Assembly (NCBI GenBank): GCA_031472005.1
Contig: PZJY01000009.1
Location: 558,001-622,000 of the forward strand
Length of the DNA stretch: 64,000 nt
Source: Tetracladium setigerum
Lineage: Eukaryota > Ascomycota > Leotiomycetes > Helotiales
Reading direction: 5' to 3'
In this document: positions 11,898 through 24,102 of the stretch, in pieces
Numbering within the stretch: position 1 is the first letter of the stretch
Layout of the letters: each line of letters opens with the position of its first letter
Notes under the pieces: generated by a model
The model's input: the letters and a program-made list of their open reading frames with translations, nothing else
What the model was told of the DNA's origin: nothing
Database searches by the model: none
Position numbers and translations under genes: made by a program

Positions 11898-14013
11898 TGT
11901 AGACTCGGCACTTGAAAAGCCTGTTCAATCTTCACTAAACCCTCCGTTCTGGGTTCCGTAAAGATTATGCTCGCATTTGATTTCATCTCTTTCGGTCTGA
12001 TTCAATTGTATTCGAAATTAAGAAAAACAATTCGGGGGTGATGTTGTCTAAAGGGCAACTGGCTTTTCTAAAATCATATCTTGGTCGCACACTGCCGAAG
12101 CTATGTACCAGAGGCTGATCCTATTCCAAAACTTTCAGCGCATGATCTGTACAACATAAAATTTAGTTGCCTTGAGTGGACGCCATGGAAGAGGCTTGGG
12201 TTACAATTTCTCCATATTCTCACTTCCGAACACAGAACGTCTTTGGTCGCCTGGCTCCTGTAAGCCATATCCTCGTCGGCACTTGCCTCATTTAAGATCA
12301 CAATCCTAGATATTCATCGAATGATTAAAGAGTAACAGTTTCTTTCATAGAATAAGACAGATTATTACAAACCTATGACAATGGATCTCAGTAGCCCAGT
12401 GGTTGATTAACTCGAACTTGTAATACTGCAACTCAACTGCTTCGGGGGCGGGATGAGATGCAATAGTTAGTTCTGAGACGGCGATGCTGCAATACTTGCC
12501 TTGTGCGCGCCGAGTATGACTTACTTTTGAAAATCGATTTTTGTGTTGTACCAGAGTAGTGGCATGGAGAGTACAACACACGGGTTGGTGCAGAAGGAAC
12601 GTTCTCGTAGCACAAGAGAATGGCAATAGAAGCATCTCCCAACGGCTGTATGCACAAGCTTACCTCGTTCATATCCGATTAAAAAGAGCAGCATACATGA
12701 AAGAACTCTTCTTCAAGGGCGAAATAGATTGGAGGATTTCCCTTAAATACCTCTCTGGAAAGGATTTTATCTTCCAGCTTTGGTAGAATGATGGGTTCTT
12801 GATACTTTGAAAATCCAAGAACAAAGAACCGAATTGAAGAATAGCCGGAGAAACGCCGATAATATCATGCGGACTCTGCCATCAAGCGATCCTGTAGGCA
12901 GTGCTGTAGAAATTTGTACCTTTGGAGTTGAGGAGGAGAAATCCATTGCCATTCTGAAATATTCTTAGCTTCCGTACGCCACCGAAACAGGATCGCGACT
13001 CGCGAGTGCTACCTACAGAAAGGAAAGATGGGGGTTGAAGCAGGACGGAATGAAGCCCTCGCATGGCGAGGGGAGCTGACAAGAATAGGTAGTATGAACC
13101 ACGATCAGGTGACTTCAACGGTAGTCTGTACGAATGGCAGGAGGGAACTCTCAAGTATCGATAAATGTGCTTATCTACGAGAAGGAATCTCTGGAAATAT
13201 GAAGCTTCTTCTGTAGGGTTAGTGATTGTGGGATGGGGGCTGGAGCTGTGGAACAGTGAATATGCCAACATAGCAGAACTATTGACAACCCACACAAAGT
13301 TGTGAACAAGTCATACATCTTCATCCTTACCTGTCAATCTTATCCATTATGTGCCCAGTAAACTCTTTTTTAAGCGATGCCAAAAATATTTTTTTACGAA
13401 TCGCACAGGGCCCAAATTCGTCGTCGAGCACTACACCATCACCATCACCATCAAATCTACACAATGTCATGAGCACTTCTTTCTGCACCTCTCGAATTAG
13501 AAATCTCATCTTAGCCACCAACTCTCCCAACCACTCCCCCATCTCTCTAATTCTTCTTATTCATCTATGAACCAAAGTTTTGCCCATCGCCGCAGCACAT
13601 GTAAATTTGTTGTGTTGAGCATTGAGATGACTTCCTCGTGGCTTCCTCATGCAAGGCTCGCTTAACGAGGAGGCCTGCCTTACATAATACGACGCCTGCA
13701 GAATTCCATATCAAGAAGCACAACCACAGCCCAATACCAAACTTTGAAGAGTTTTTCCAAGAGCTGAAGCAGGGGTTATTCAAATTCTAGTATATGGGCA
13801 GACGAATTAGAATTTTGCTTCTCTGTGCCAAAATAGCTCTCCAAGGCTTTGGCTGTGATTCCTCATGCAGCCCTGTGTTGCTGGTTCAGTTACTGGTAGG
13901 TGGGTAGCTGATACCGGTTTGACTGCATGATAGGACCTTGGGATGCTATTTTCTTGATTCAGTATGATTCTCGCGAGGACTGCATTCTTACCCCCCCCCC
14001 CGAGAGAAAAATT
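11898..14013. other. Gene-free stretch
   Basis: There are several frames of 60-137 codons, but none has domain-like sequence or consistent splice signals. An 11-base C run sits at 13991-14001, just before the promoter of the DUF1223 gene. The left end is likely the promoter of the minus-strand disordered-protein gene. Confidence 0.5.
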
Positions 14014-14014
14014 G

Positions 14015-14020
14015 TATATA
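14015..14020 (+). promoter_or_regulatory. TATA-like element of the DUF1223 gene
   Basis: TATATA lies about 125 bases upstream of the ATG at 14144, followed by a CT-rich leader with CCATATC elements. The role is inferred from position only. Confidence 0.4.
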
Positions 14021-14143
14021 TTGAGCTCTCATCTTCCTCGAAATTTCTCCCATCCTCAAATCTATACCAGAGACTTCTCCATATCTCATAAATCATTCTC
14101 CCCAGAAACATAACAGCGTAGTAACAGATTCAAGCTCATCGAA

Positions 14144-15039
14144 ATGGCATCTATTCTCCGAAAGATCTTTCGCCGCAAGAAGAAGATCCCGCTTGCATGT
14201 GCGGTTTCACTCGAGAATGAGGAGGACCATGTTCACACCGGCGCGTGCTTTCTTGATATACAACCTCTGTCCATTGTTGAGTTAGTATAAACCCACTCTT
14301 AGTCTCTAATCCTTTGGACAAAGTCCAGACTTAGATCTCAGGTACAGATCAAAGAAGATGCCTTTGGTCTTGACTACTACTGTGACGCTGAAATAGTAAC
14401 TGATTCTGTTCCAGGCTCTTCCAATCCCAAGGCTGCGTCTCCTGCCCCCCTACCGTCCCTAAAGTCCTCGAAGCGACTCTGAACCCCAACGTTCTCCTTC
14501 TCAGCTACGACATCACCTACTTCAACCACCTTGGCTGGGAAGACACCTTCGCCGACAGTAGATGGGACAAGCGTCAACAAGCCTACCTTCGCAACTGGAA
14601 GCGCACCACTAAATTCACCCCTCAGGTCATCGCCGACGGCATCACTGACGGAACCGGTGCCGGTAATGGCGAAGTCGACGAGATTGTCACCAGATCTCGA
14701 GGAACGCGCAATGACATGTCCTGGCATATTCTTATTGATACGAATGATACCGAGTTGCGTGTTGATTCTGATGGGGTGGATGTGGGGTTGTTTGATATCT
14801 TCTTGGTGAATTATGATCCGAAGGTGCAGGTTGTGAAGGTGGGAAAGGGCCCTAATAAGGGGAAGAAGATTACGCATAGGAATTTGGTGAAGGATGTTAT
14901 TAAGATTGGGGAATGGAGTGGAGGGAACTTGACGATTGGTTTGCCGGATATGAGTTCGATGGCGGGAACGGGGCTTAGTACTGTTGCGATTGTGCAGGGT
15001 GTTAATGGAGGACCGATTGTGGCCGCCCAGAAACTCTAG
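14144..15039 (+). CDS. DUF1223 (thioredoxin-like fold) protein
   Basis: Exons 14144-14280 and 14415-15039 give 253 aa. The 134-nt intron (GTTAGT...TTCCAG) interrupts the family signature, which is restored by splicing as VELFQSQGCVSCPPT (residues 45-59). This matches the ELFTSQGCSSCPPAD start of DUF1223 proteins. The GCVSC pair is a CxxC-type redox motif. Further family features are LLLSYDITYFNHLGWEDTF near residue 72 and W-x-KRQQAYLRNW near residue 95. The N-terminus is strongly basic (RKIFRRKKK) with no clear signal peptide. Bacterial relatives are usually secreted. A redox or disulfide role is suggested by the fold but is not demonstrated. The gene converges with the HET-domain gene, whose stop lies about 100 bases downstream. 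Confidence 0.88.
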
Positions 15040-15143
15040 GGAATGGTTGGGTAATGTTGGTTTATGTTTGGGAGACTACAATGTAATGAGCTTTTGACTT
15101 TCAATTTTCGTCTTTCTATTCTCCTTTTCAGAGGCACTTCCAT

Positions 15144-17556
15144 TCATACAATCTTGTAGACGTAGGTATGATCTTCAAGATGTCGAATGTAATCATCGTT
15201 CTTCAGCATATTGCATTCTTCATGTTCAAAAACCATCTTAAAAGGCAAAGCGTGAAAAATTCTCATCCATCCAATCCGGTGATAGGTACCCAACATTCCA
15301 TCTTCTCTTTCAAGAATAATGCCTTCCGACGAATACTCGTCTTCATCCATCTCGGATTTAGAAGTGATGCATGCAAAGTATACGTTCTTCCCGTCAGCGG
15401 GCCAGTCGTGATACATTGGTTCGTGGTCTAAAGCTTCGGCAAAGCCTGAGTCGGAGTCATATTCTGCATTGCTTACTCGTAGTCTATTGAGGACGCTGTA
15501 GTCGGGAATTTCGGTTTCTGGAGCTGAAAGATTGATCTCCATCAAGGGACCTATGGAATTTACAGATTAACGTAGAACGCAATGTTGAGGTAAGGATACG
15601 TACCTTCTAAGATGACATACCCAGCACTCACCGAGCCTAACACATCTTGTACTGGTATTGCCTGTGCCTCTATTACCTTCGCAATAATATTATTCCTCGC
15701 CATCTTCCTAACATTACTCGAGTGAAAATAAGCCTCTCCATCAATTGAAGCCCACGACCAGGAAGGTGCTCGATACCCATCAGGCCGGAATGCCTTTCCA
15801 GCAGCTCGCCATAGCAGATCCACGACAATATCGCATCTCCACAATCCAGCTAGGTAGGATTCTTTCGGAACACCCATAAGCCGGGACGCTGCTTCCGCAA
15901 TACCAGCAAGTGCAACCAGTTTGTCAGATCCATATGTTAGATCTCTCTGAGTGTATGTCTGTACGATATTTGCCCACGATTCGTTGAGTGAGATGAGATC
16001 GCCAGATTTTTCTTGCCGCATTTCAGCGAGAGGATCGAAGCAGGTGAGAAAACTGGTCTGAGCAGGGACACCATCCGGGAACGTCTCGTTACAACAGGGA
16101 GTTGTGCTGGAACAACTCCACCATATTTGATCGTTCGCGCAATGAATTGTTTTCGGGGATAGTATCTGCTCTTGTAGAACCCAGGCGCGTGTGTTCAGTG
16201 GTCCATGGAGGATCTGTCGATCCCATGCATTTTCGTCGACGCACATGTATATCCCAGGTGCGTGGCCTTTCCAAGTGGTTTCAATTAAGAGCTTCTGTGG
16301 AATTGTCTTGTTTTCTGTGTGAAAGAGCCCTCCGTTTCCGTCAGAGGACGATGTTGCTGCTAAGGTTACCCAGGCATTGGAATACACTGAGCACATCAGA
16401 GAAGCTTCAAATTGCCAATCTTCAGCCGAATCTTGAATGATGCAAAGAGAGTCAATCCAGATATACTGGACCCCAAGTGCGATTGTGAATCGTATTGCAT
16501 CTTTGAAAGTGTTTGATAGTGCATGGAAGGCAATTTGATCCGTGAATTGCTGGTAATTCTCGGAAAGCAAGCGGATGATTGGAGTTTTCCCCCAACAATG
16601 AGAAAGAGCAATATATCGTGTCTTGGGATCCAGTCTGGCCGTCTCGCAAAGAGAAACGTGTGGGTTCTCGCTGCTCGGTTGAACTCTGAGTAATCTGCTT
16701 GGGAGAATTGGTGGCGAACCACTTTTGATATTCGCTTCAAGCTTTGGACACTCCAAATGCTCAGATTCGCAAGCCGAAAGCCATGTCAAGATTTGCCTAA
16801 GGCATTCCGCACCAGGATATTCCCTAGACGTAGATAATTGGCAGGATTTGCTTGGAGCAGAAGCAACTGGATAAACATGAGCAAGTAAAAATTGTAAAAC
16901 GACAGAGATACTTCAAAGCTAGTCAATCTCTCACCTTGACATGGAAAGAGCAAGACTTCAATTCCAAACCGATATGCCTCTGGTTCGATCTTGCCATCAA
17001 TGAAGTATGCCATTTCCAGCACAACACCCTCATCGTCCCCATTGCTTGGCCGAATAACAGCAATGCCAAATAACTGAGCAACGAGTGTCTCATCAAGCTC
17101 ACCAATCCTTGCAAATACAATATCTTTGAGGAGAGCGCAAAGATTACACCCGTCCAGAGCAGACAATTCGAGTCCAAGAATCGCGTGATGCTTTGGAGAT
17201 GTAAAAGAATCTGGGGAAACAACTTGAACCCAGTCGGGATTCTCATACCAATAACTTCCCGCCGTCGAAGTTGCCTCTATCGAATCAGCCTCACAATCAT
17301 CTTTCGTTGCAATATCGATGGCTTCCTCGGAATGGGCGACTGTGTTTTCTTTCAAGGATACTTGCAGGCTCTCTCTCTCAGCCCATTCTCCCTCGAAGAT
17401 TCTTTGGCATGTTGGACATAACACAGCTCGTGGAGCCGTATCATCTATGCGGCGGCAAGTGACTGTAAAGTTCTTAGCAATAGGTGAAGAAAAAACTCCA
17501 AGAGTGCTCAAGGCTGTGGTTGACAACGTGAAGGTTTGTTTGGTGTCCGGATCCAT
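15144..17556 (-). CDS. HET-domain (heterokaryon incompatibility) protein
   Basis: Three exons, 17556-16935, 16866-15604 and 15550-15144, give 763 aa. Introns of 68 and 53 nt have donors GTGAGA and GTACGT and acceptors TATCCAG and CCATAG, and both joins restore frame. The HET domain begins after a Cys-rich N-terminal half (DGCNLCALL near residue 140). Its three conserved blocks are RYIALSHCWG, YIWIDSLCIIQDSAEDW and NTRAWVLQEQILSPKTIHC. The family triggers programmed cell death during non-self recognition between fungal strains; the partner and trigger here are unknown. All three blocks are intact and no stop interrupts the frame. The start ATG at 17556 is 332 bases from the divergent GT8 gene. 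The model is confident through the HET domain and less so at the C-terminal exon. Confidence 0.9.
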
Positions 17557-17888
17557 ATCTCGTTACCTTGTGGTGATATACTCTCGCGCATCCAACCAAG
17601 ACTTGACCTTATTCATTCCAACCAAAGATTGGTCTCTACTTGAAATTGTTTGTATTAAACAGTACTCTGAGAGTTTGTCGACTCCCTAGATGTAAGATCT
17701 TCCTGTACAAGTCGAAGTCGCCAAGAGGAAGTTGGAGGGGTGTGCTTGGCTCGTGCTGAGCCTCCAAACACTCCAAGCTAGGTAGGTGATGTACTCGTAC
17801 TCTTCCTCTGCTGGCCAGAGAACACTATATTCCTCGCAAGAGGATTTCAAAGGAAAAACTACTCCCTTTCTCTTCTATACAGCCCACC

Positions 17889-19175
17889 ATGTCTCGCAAA
17901 CGTACCACCTCTGACATCCCCGACTTCCTCACCGACCAATTCCCCAGCTTCTCCGACGACGTCCACAGAAAGATCAACACCTCGACTCCCACCATTCCCT
18001 ACACAATTCCCAATCCCCGACAAATCCTGCGCACCGTACGGCGATGGCGGAACCAAATCGCCGGTATATTCCTGGTGTTCATGCTGTGGAGGGTAGATTG
18101 GACCACGAAAAGATACGGTCCGACATGTGTCTCGCAGAAGACGGTTCTGCCGGTGACGTTGATAGATGAGGGCGTCAATTGGCATCGATTCGCGTATGTG
18201 CAGTATGTGACGAGTCCGGAGTATTTGTGCAACTCATTGCTGTTCTTTGAGACGTTGAATAGGCTGGGGAGCAAGGCTGAGAGGGTGATTTTATATCCGA
18301 GGAAGTATAAGGATGATACGGAGAGTAGGGAAGCTATGCTTTTGTTGTCTGCGGAGGGGAATTATGGTGTCAAGACTGTGCCGGTGGACATACAGCATAA
18401 GTCTGGAGAATATTGTAAGTTTCATACATACCTCGTTTTCTGTTTTTGGGAGCGTGCACAAGGTATAATAAGTAGGTAGCTAATTGATCATTTATTTATC
18501 TAGTTAAATGGGCGGACAGTCTCACCAAATTGCTGGTCTTCAATCAAACGCGATACCAACGAATTATCCTCCTCGACTCCGACTCCACCCTCCTCAAACC
18601 CATGGACGAACTCTTCTTCCTCCCACCCCAAAACGCAATCATGCCACGAGCATACTGGCTCGACGAGCGCAAACCCATTCTCAGCTCGCACATCATGCTC
18701 CTCGAACCATCGATCCCGGAATTCGAGCGCGTGCAAAAGGCCATCGCCGACGCCGACTTTGGCGTCTACGACATGGAGATCATGAATCAGCTGTACGGGC
18801 GGCAGAAAGATTGCATCGTCTTGCCGCATCGCAAGTATGCGCTTCTGACGGGCGAGTTTCGGCGGAAGACGCATCGACAGTATATGGGAGATGGTACGTG
18901 GAATGCGAGGGAGGCGTTTGATGAGGCGAAGATTATTCATTTTTCGGATTATCCTTTGCCTAAGCCATGGGATGCGAAGTGGGAGGAGGTGAAGGAGTTC
19001 AAGCCAGCGTGTGAGGAGAGTGGGGATTGTCAGGCGAGAGATATTTGGTTGACGCTGTATACGGATTATTGGAAACGGGCACATGTAGGTTCGGATTTCT
19101 TCGGGGAAGTGGTGGCTAACATCTACATAGGATATCTGTTGGGTGGAATATGGAGGCTTACCTCCTGCGATGTAG
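17889..19175 (+). CDS. GT8-family N-acetylglucosaminyltransferase (Gnt1-like), type II membrane protein
   Basis: Exons 17889-18414, 18504-19084 and 19131-19175 give 383 aa. Introns of 89 and 46 nt use donors GTAAGT and GTAGGT; the second has a GCTAAC branch. A cytosolic N-terminus is followed by one membrane segment (IAGIFLVFMLW, about residues 57-68), the usual Golgi type II layout. The catalytic domain holds the conserved FKWADSLTKLLVF block and RIILLDSDSTLL, whose DSD is the metal-binding DxD motif (near residue 200). The late block AKIIHFSDYPLPKPW includes the family's conserved His. Fungal members add alpha-linked GlcNAc to glycans in the Golgi; the acceptor here is not known. The last exon is only 45 nt and ends GGLPPAM. 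Confidence 0.92.
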
Positions 19176-20665
19176 GATCCAATCAAAAAATTAGAAGGGA
19201 ACGTTTCCCAAGTGTTTTTTCTTTTCTAAACTGCGCAGGGTCAATCTTTGAAAGTGCCCAATCGTCTTTTTGATTGCAACTTATCTCCTTCCCAGGTCCG
19301 TCCACAATTTGATTTAAAAGCTTTAGTGAGCTCTTGCAAAACCTGGATCGAGAGTGCCAATGCACCATCTCAGAAAACAATCCTGGCGAGGCTAGGCTCG
19401 GAAGACGACATATACCAAAACACAGTCAAGTGGCCGCCGCAATGACTGCGTCCTAGTATTCATGTGATTCCTTACTGTCACATCTATCTCTCCAGCAATT
19501 TTGTTCTATAACCATAACCCTTTTCGTCTCACATCACAGAAATACATCAGTTGTGTACATACGTAGCTCAGTCAGGAATTGTCACTTCACTCCTATAAAC
19601 AGACGAAGACGTAAAACACATGTTGGTATAGCTAGGTAAATAACGAAGTCAATCAGTCATTCCTCTATTCTTTTCGGTTTTTCGTCTTTTCGTCTCCCCT
19701 TTTTTCTCTTTCAATCGTAGGTAAAATAGTACATCATGAATATACGTGAAGAGGGGAGAGAGAGAGGAAGAGATAAAGAGAAAAGCAAGAGATACGTCCC
19801 TCCTCACTCACTCACTCACTCACTCATACAACCCCAATTAAATTCATTGTAAATCTTAAGCATTTTCAAAAACATCTTCTCACATTATGATATGATACTG
19901 TAAACATTTCACTCACTCCATATATTCACGGACTCGGGGAGAGAAAAAGGTGTTTCCAAAAATCAACAAAATTCTCTCTCTCTCCGTTTCCATTCTGGTT
20001 GGTTATTGTAAAGGAAGGTTAAATTATCATTATATACAAGTACTGTGATGAATTGACGTTGCTCAACTATATTAAATGCGCGCTTCGCTGTAGATATGAA
20101 CCAACCAAAAACAAAATGCATTAAGCTTGCTTGACTTGATTGCATCTTCCCGTATCTGGCTCCATCCATGCCCCTTCTCAACTCAACTGCATTTGAAAAA
20201 ACGAGGGTATATTATATAATAAAATTTAGATGTTTGGATATATAACCTTGATTCATGTGTTTTTGGACTTGGCTTGTAGTAAGCAGGCCATCGCTCTTCT
20301 TTCTTTGGCTGGCATCGTTGGCATCGTCCGCCCTACTCACTCTCTTTCCTCCCTCCTTTCCTCCTCAGCCCATCCATTTCCATTTCCCCCATATTCCAAT
20401 CCAATCCAATCCAATCCATCTATCTACCCAACCAACCACAAAACATGAAAAGAGAGAACACCAATGCCATTTCGCTTGTGCGTGAGTATATGAATTTCAA
20501 AAATAAAAAGTAAAATGGTAAATATGCGTGCTTGCAATGCTTATATACTCGTGTATAGGTATTTCATTAATGGAAAGAGAGAGAGAGAGGGACAAATGAG
20601 ATGAACCCAACGTCGAAACCTCACAGCTCTAAAAATCTGCTGCTTGCCTCGATGATTAATCTTTA
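19176..20665. other. Intergenic region with simple repeats
   Basis: This is the convergent 3' region between the GT8 gene and the oxidase gene. It holds a (CACT)n tract at about 19804-19826, a GA-rich tract at about 19750-19790, and a (CCAAT)n tract at about 20398-20420. Frames here are low-complexity and not gene-like. Confidence 0.5.
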
Positions 20666-23600
20666 TTAGAAGGCGGGTCCAACACCAGGCTTGGTAAACT
20701 CGGCGGAAGCAGGCCAGTTACCAAGATTGGCTGGATCACCACCAATACGCACGAACACACCTTGAGAAGGCGTAGCGCCGCGCAGGACGAACATCATGAA
20801 CCATCCGGGCGGAGCAATACCGCTATTCGGTGGCGCGGTCACAGTACACGTCTGACCAGCGCAGGTAACAGCCGGGAAAATCGTGCGTTGACCCATGGAG
20901 TTTCCGTGTGTGCTCACGACGGAGCCGAGGAGGGAGACGCGGATGTCAGCGGTTGAACCGGCGACGGTAAAGGTAGCTGCGTGGCCGTATGCCCAGTCTT
21001 TATCGGTGATGGTGAAGGTTGGACGGGCGATACCAGAGAGGAGGTAGGGAGGTGTGAAGACTTCGACGCGGAATTCGTTGGGGAACATGGCTGCTGTTGG
21101 GGCTGGGTCACCAGTGGGGTCGGAGCCGGTGATGAGGACGCGGCCGTCGAGCAGGACGATGGCTTCGGAGTGGTACAAGCGTGCCACTGAGGTGTTGGCC
21201 ATGACACTCATGCGGGTGTTGACTGGTTTGCTGGGATCGTAGAGGACGGCGTTGAGATTGGGGGAGGCAGCTAGACCGAAGCCTGCTACTCCGTGTTGAG
21301 CACCGTTGGCGATGAGGTAGGTTCCATCTGGGAGACCGGCGATGCAGGGGAGAACTCGCTTGGAAGGCTGGGATGATGTTAGCAAAAATGGGTTGAAGAG
21401 ATGAATAGGGGAAGGGGGCTTACCATTCTCTCGAGTGTCCAGGTTGGGTTGGCATCTTCTGGTCGGGTCGAGACACAGTTGTCAATTGCAACTCCTGGTG
21501 GGCCACCGATGACTCCGGAGGTTGAACCACCACAGATCAGAACTCCAGTGTTGACGGTATATGGAGCGTACTGGGGCAGAAGAGCAAAGGCACCTTCCAA
21601 TGAGTAAGTTCGTCCGGATTGAGCGTTAACAACACTTCCTGGGACCTTTGGCAGTGTCTTGATGGTGGCAAAGGTTGTGGGGTTGAGGATTCGAGCTTCG
21701 TCAAGGTAGGCAATGAAGATACCAGAAGGAAGAACGGCGACGAAGGGGTAGAGATTATCGGGCCAAGTTCGTTGCAAGAAATCGAGGTAAACGAGTCCAC
21801 CTCCGGTTGGAGGAAGGATCTCAAGTGTAGGCTCTGCTTGATCGTTGTTACCGATCTCACCACCAATAACGGCGACGGAACCATTAGCCAAGACCAATGC
21901 CGATGGATACCATCGTGGGCGTTGAATCTGGACATTGAGAGGGTCTTCTTCCCACTGACTCTTGCCCGCGACTCCAGGAGATCCATCAGGCTGCCAAAGT
22001 CGAAGACCTCTCAGCGCATCACCAGCCCAACCACCAACGGTAAGTTGTCGTCCTTTACGATCTGGAAGAGTGATTCCTGCGGCACAGAAGATGTCGGTTT
22101 CAAATTTTGCCATTTCTCTCCAGGCAGCAGCAGGGTTGCTGGTCAGCGTAGGGTCGAGTTCGTAAGCACCTGTTCCGTTGGCAAGTCCAGTTCCTCCCTT
22201 CTCGACGAAAGCGACCTTACCGTTGATACCCACGCCGGTAATCAAGGGCACGGTTTTGCCGCCGATGAGATCTGTGTATGTACCAGCATTGGCGCCAGTA
22301 GGGTAAGACCATTTGTCGAGGAAGGGTTTCTCAGTGGTTCCTGTGTAAGTATAGTAGGAGAGGAGATTGCCAGCTCCACACTGGTAGCGAGGGTTGCCTG
22401 GGCAAGGAATGTTGCATTGGGCTTCTGGGACCAATTGGGGAACGGAGACACGTGTATTGAAGAATGGAAGTTGGGGATTTGCGACATTGTTTGGCGTAGC
22501 TGAGACTTGGATATTTCCAGGATCTCCGCAAACTGGAGGGGGGTTAGTGTGTCTGGTCAGGTGATAGAAGGAGTTGGGCACTTACAGCATTCTTCTCCAT
22601 ACTCCACACCAGCAGCGGTGAAACCAAACTCTTGACATCTGGTGATGCAGAGAGTTGCGGTATTGGTTTGCAAATTCCAGATCTTATAGGGGAAAGTGTA
22701 CAAGGTTCCGGCGTCCTGGCCAGGCTGGGGAGAGGCCCTGATGTTGTCCCTGTCTCCGTTAGTGATGAGTACCAAATGCAAAATCTAATAGACTTACTGG
22801 ATACAGCCCGCGTAGGTCCATCCAGCTGGAAGACCGGTCTTTTGAGGCCCACGGGTCCCGGGGTTCCCACAGAGTAGAGTGAAAGTCGTCCACCTGCTCC
22901 ACACTTCTGGGCTGCATTACCGGCACAGTTCATGTTACATTCAGTATCTGAAGCTGCTTTGACACCGCCATTATCGATGACTTGGCCACAATAGCACTCC
23001 ACTCCGAACTCTGCACCAGCAATCGTGTATCCTGCAGCTGCGCAAGCATTCACGCAAGTCTGAAGAGTGAGAGTCTGACTATCTGGGAATCTGTAATCCA
23101 AGATTCTCCCATTTGCTCCATCAACCCAACATCCTTGAGAAGTCCATCCGGTCGGGAATCCAGAAGGTTGAGGGGCCACTGTTGTCGTCGTGGTTGTGGT
23201 GCTGACTGGTGGGGCTGACGTTCGTGATGTCGTTGTACCAACCGCACTAGTGGTAGTAGAGCCAGTTGTGGTACCTTTCTTGTACAGTTCCATTCTGTTT
23301 CCAGCACCGCAGTATTGGTTTGGGTTTCCTGGGCAGATGAAATTGCAGTCCCCAATTGGAGCTAAGGTTGATGCAGCATTGAGGACATTTCCACAGAAAC
23401 ATTCTTGGCCATACTCAATACCGAAGTAGGTGTAAGCTGCACAACTTGCTGCGCAGGTTTGCGTGGTCATGGTCGCACTATCAAATCTGGCATCTGAAAG
23501 AGCACGGCCACCTGCAATTTCGGTCCAGCATCCTTGGAAGGTATATGCTCCCACCACAGCAGGGTGGCTAGGGCCAGTCGGTACAGTACTAGTGGTAGAA

Positions 23601-24102
23601 GAAGAAGCAGAAGAAGAAGAAGCCGGTCTTGAGGTGGTGGTGGACACGCCTGAAGATGATGAGGATGAACCTGAAGTTCCCAATCTGTAAACCGAGAGAC
23701 GATCATTTCCCCCGCACTTCTGAGCGGCATTTCCAGCGCATGGGAAGTCACAACTTGCTTCGGTGCCAACGGCTGAGGTCGCTGCCAAAGCATTTCCACA
23801 CCAACCTATACCACGCCAGTCAGATTTGATTTCAATAAGCAGACCACACGTGACTGCCACTCACATTCGCGTCCGTACTCTGTGCCGAAGTATGTATAAC
23901 CAGCACAATCCGCTTGACAAGATTGGATGGTCATGGTATCATAGGCGGTTGTCTTTGCCGACAAGACTCTCGCCTGGACGGAATCTGTACGACATCCAAA
24001 GTAGGTGTAGGTCGCCTGTCGTTTCGCTACCAAGGCATAAGACTCGGAGAGAAGGGATGCCAGTAGCAGAGCCCTTGTTGCTGAAGTTAGATATCCAACC
24101 AT
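20666..24102 (-). CDS. Copper radical (glyoxal) oxidase with four WSC domains; apparent frameshift
   Basis: Exons are 24102-23865, 23805-22798, 22749-22586, 22532-21424 and 21367-20666, with introns of 48-59 nt. The start is the ATG at 24102, giving MVGYLTSATRALLLAS, a signal peptide, so the protein is secreted or wall-attached. Four Cys-rich WSC domains (about residues 35-121, 166-254, 299-391 and 402-505) are joined by Ser/Thr-rich linkers that are probably O-glycosylated. The rest is the kelch-fold oxidase domain with a C-terminal DUF1929 region. VARLYHSE (Tyr/His near 905) and STHGNSMGQR supply expected copper ligands, and DIFCAAG supplies the likely Cys of the Cys-Tyr cofactor. Such enzymes oxidise aldehydes or alcohols and release hydrogen peroxide. 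Between WSC3 and WSC4 (about 22866-22880) the frame changes. One extra base would restore about 1073 aa. Confidence 0.9.

Noticed and set aside
22544..22798. Continuation of the third WSC frame past the frame break as real protein
   Set aside because: The frame after SVGTPG loses Cys spacing and family signatures, while the neighbouring frame gives a proper fourth WSC domain.
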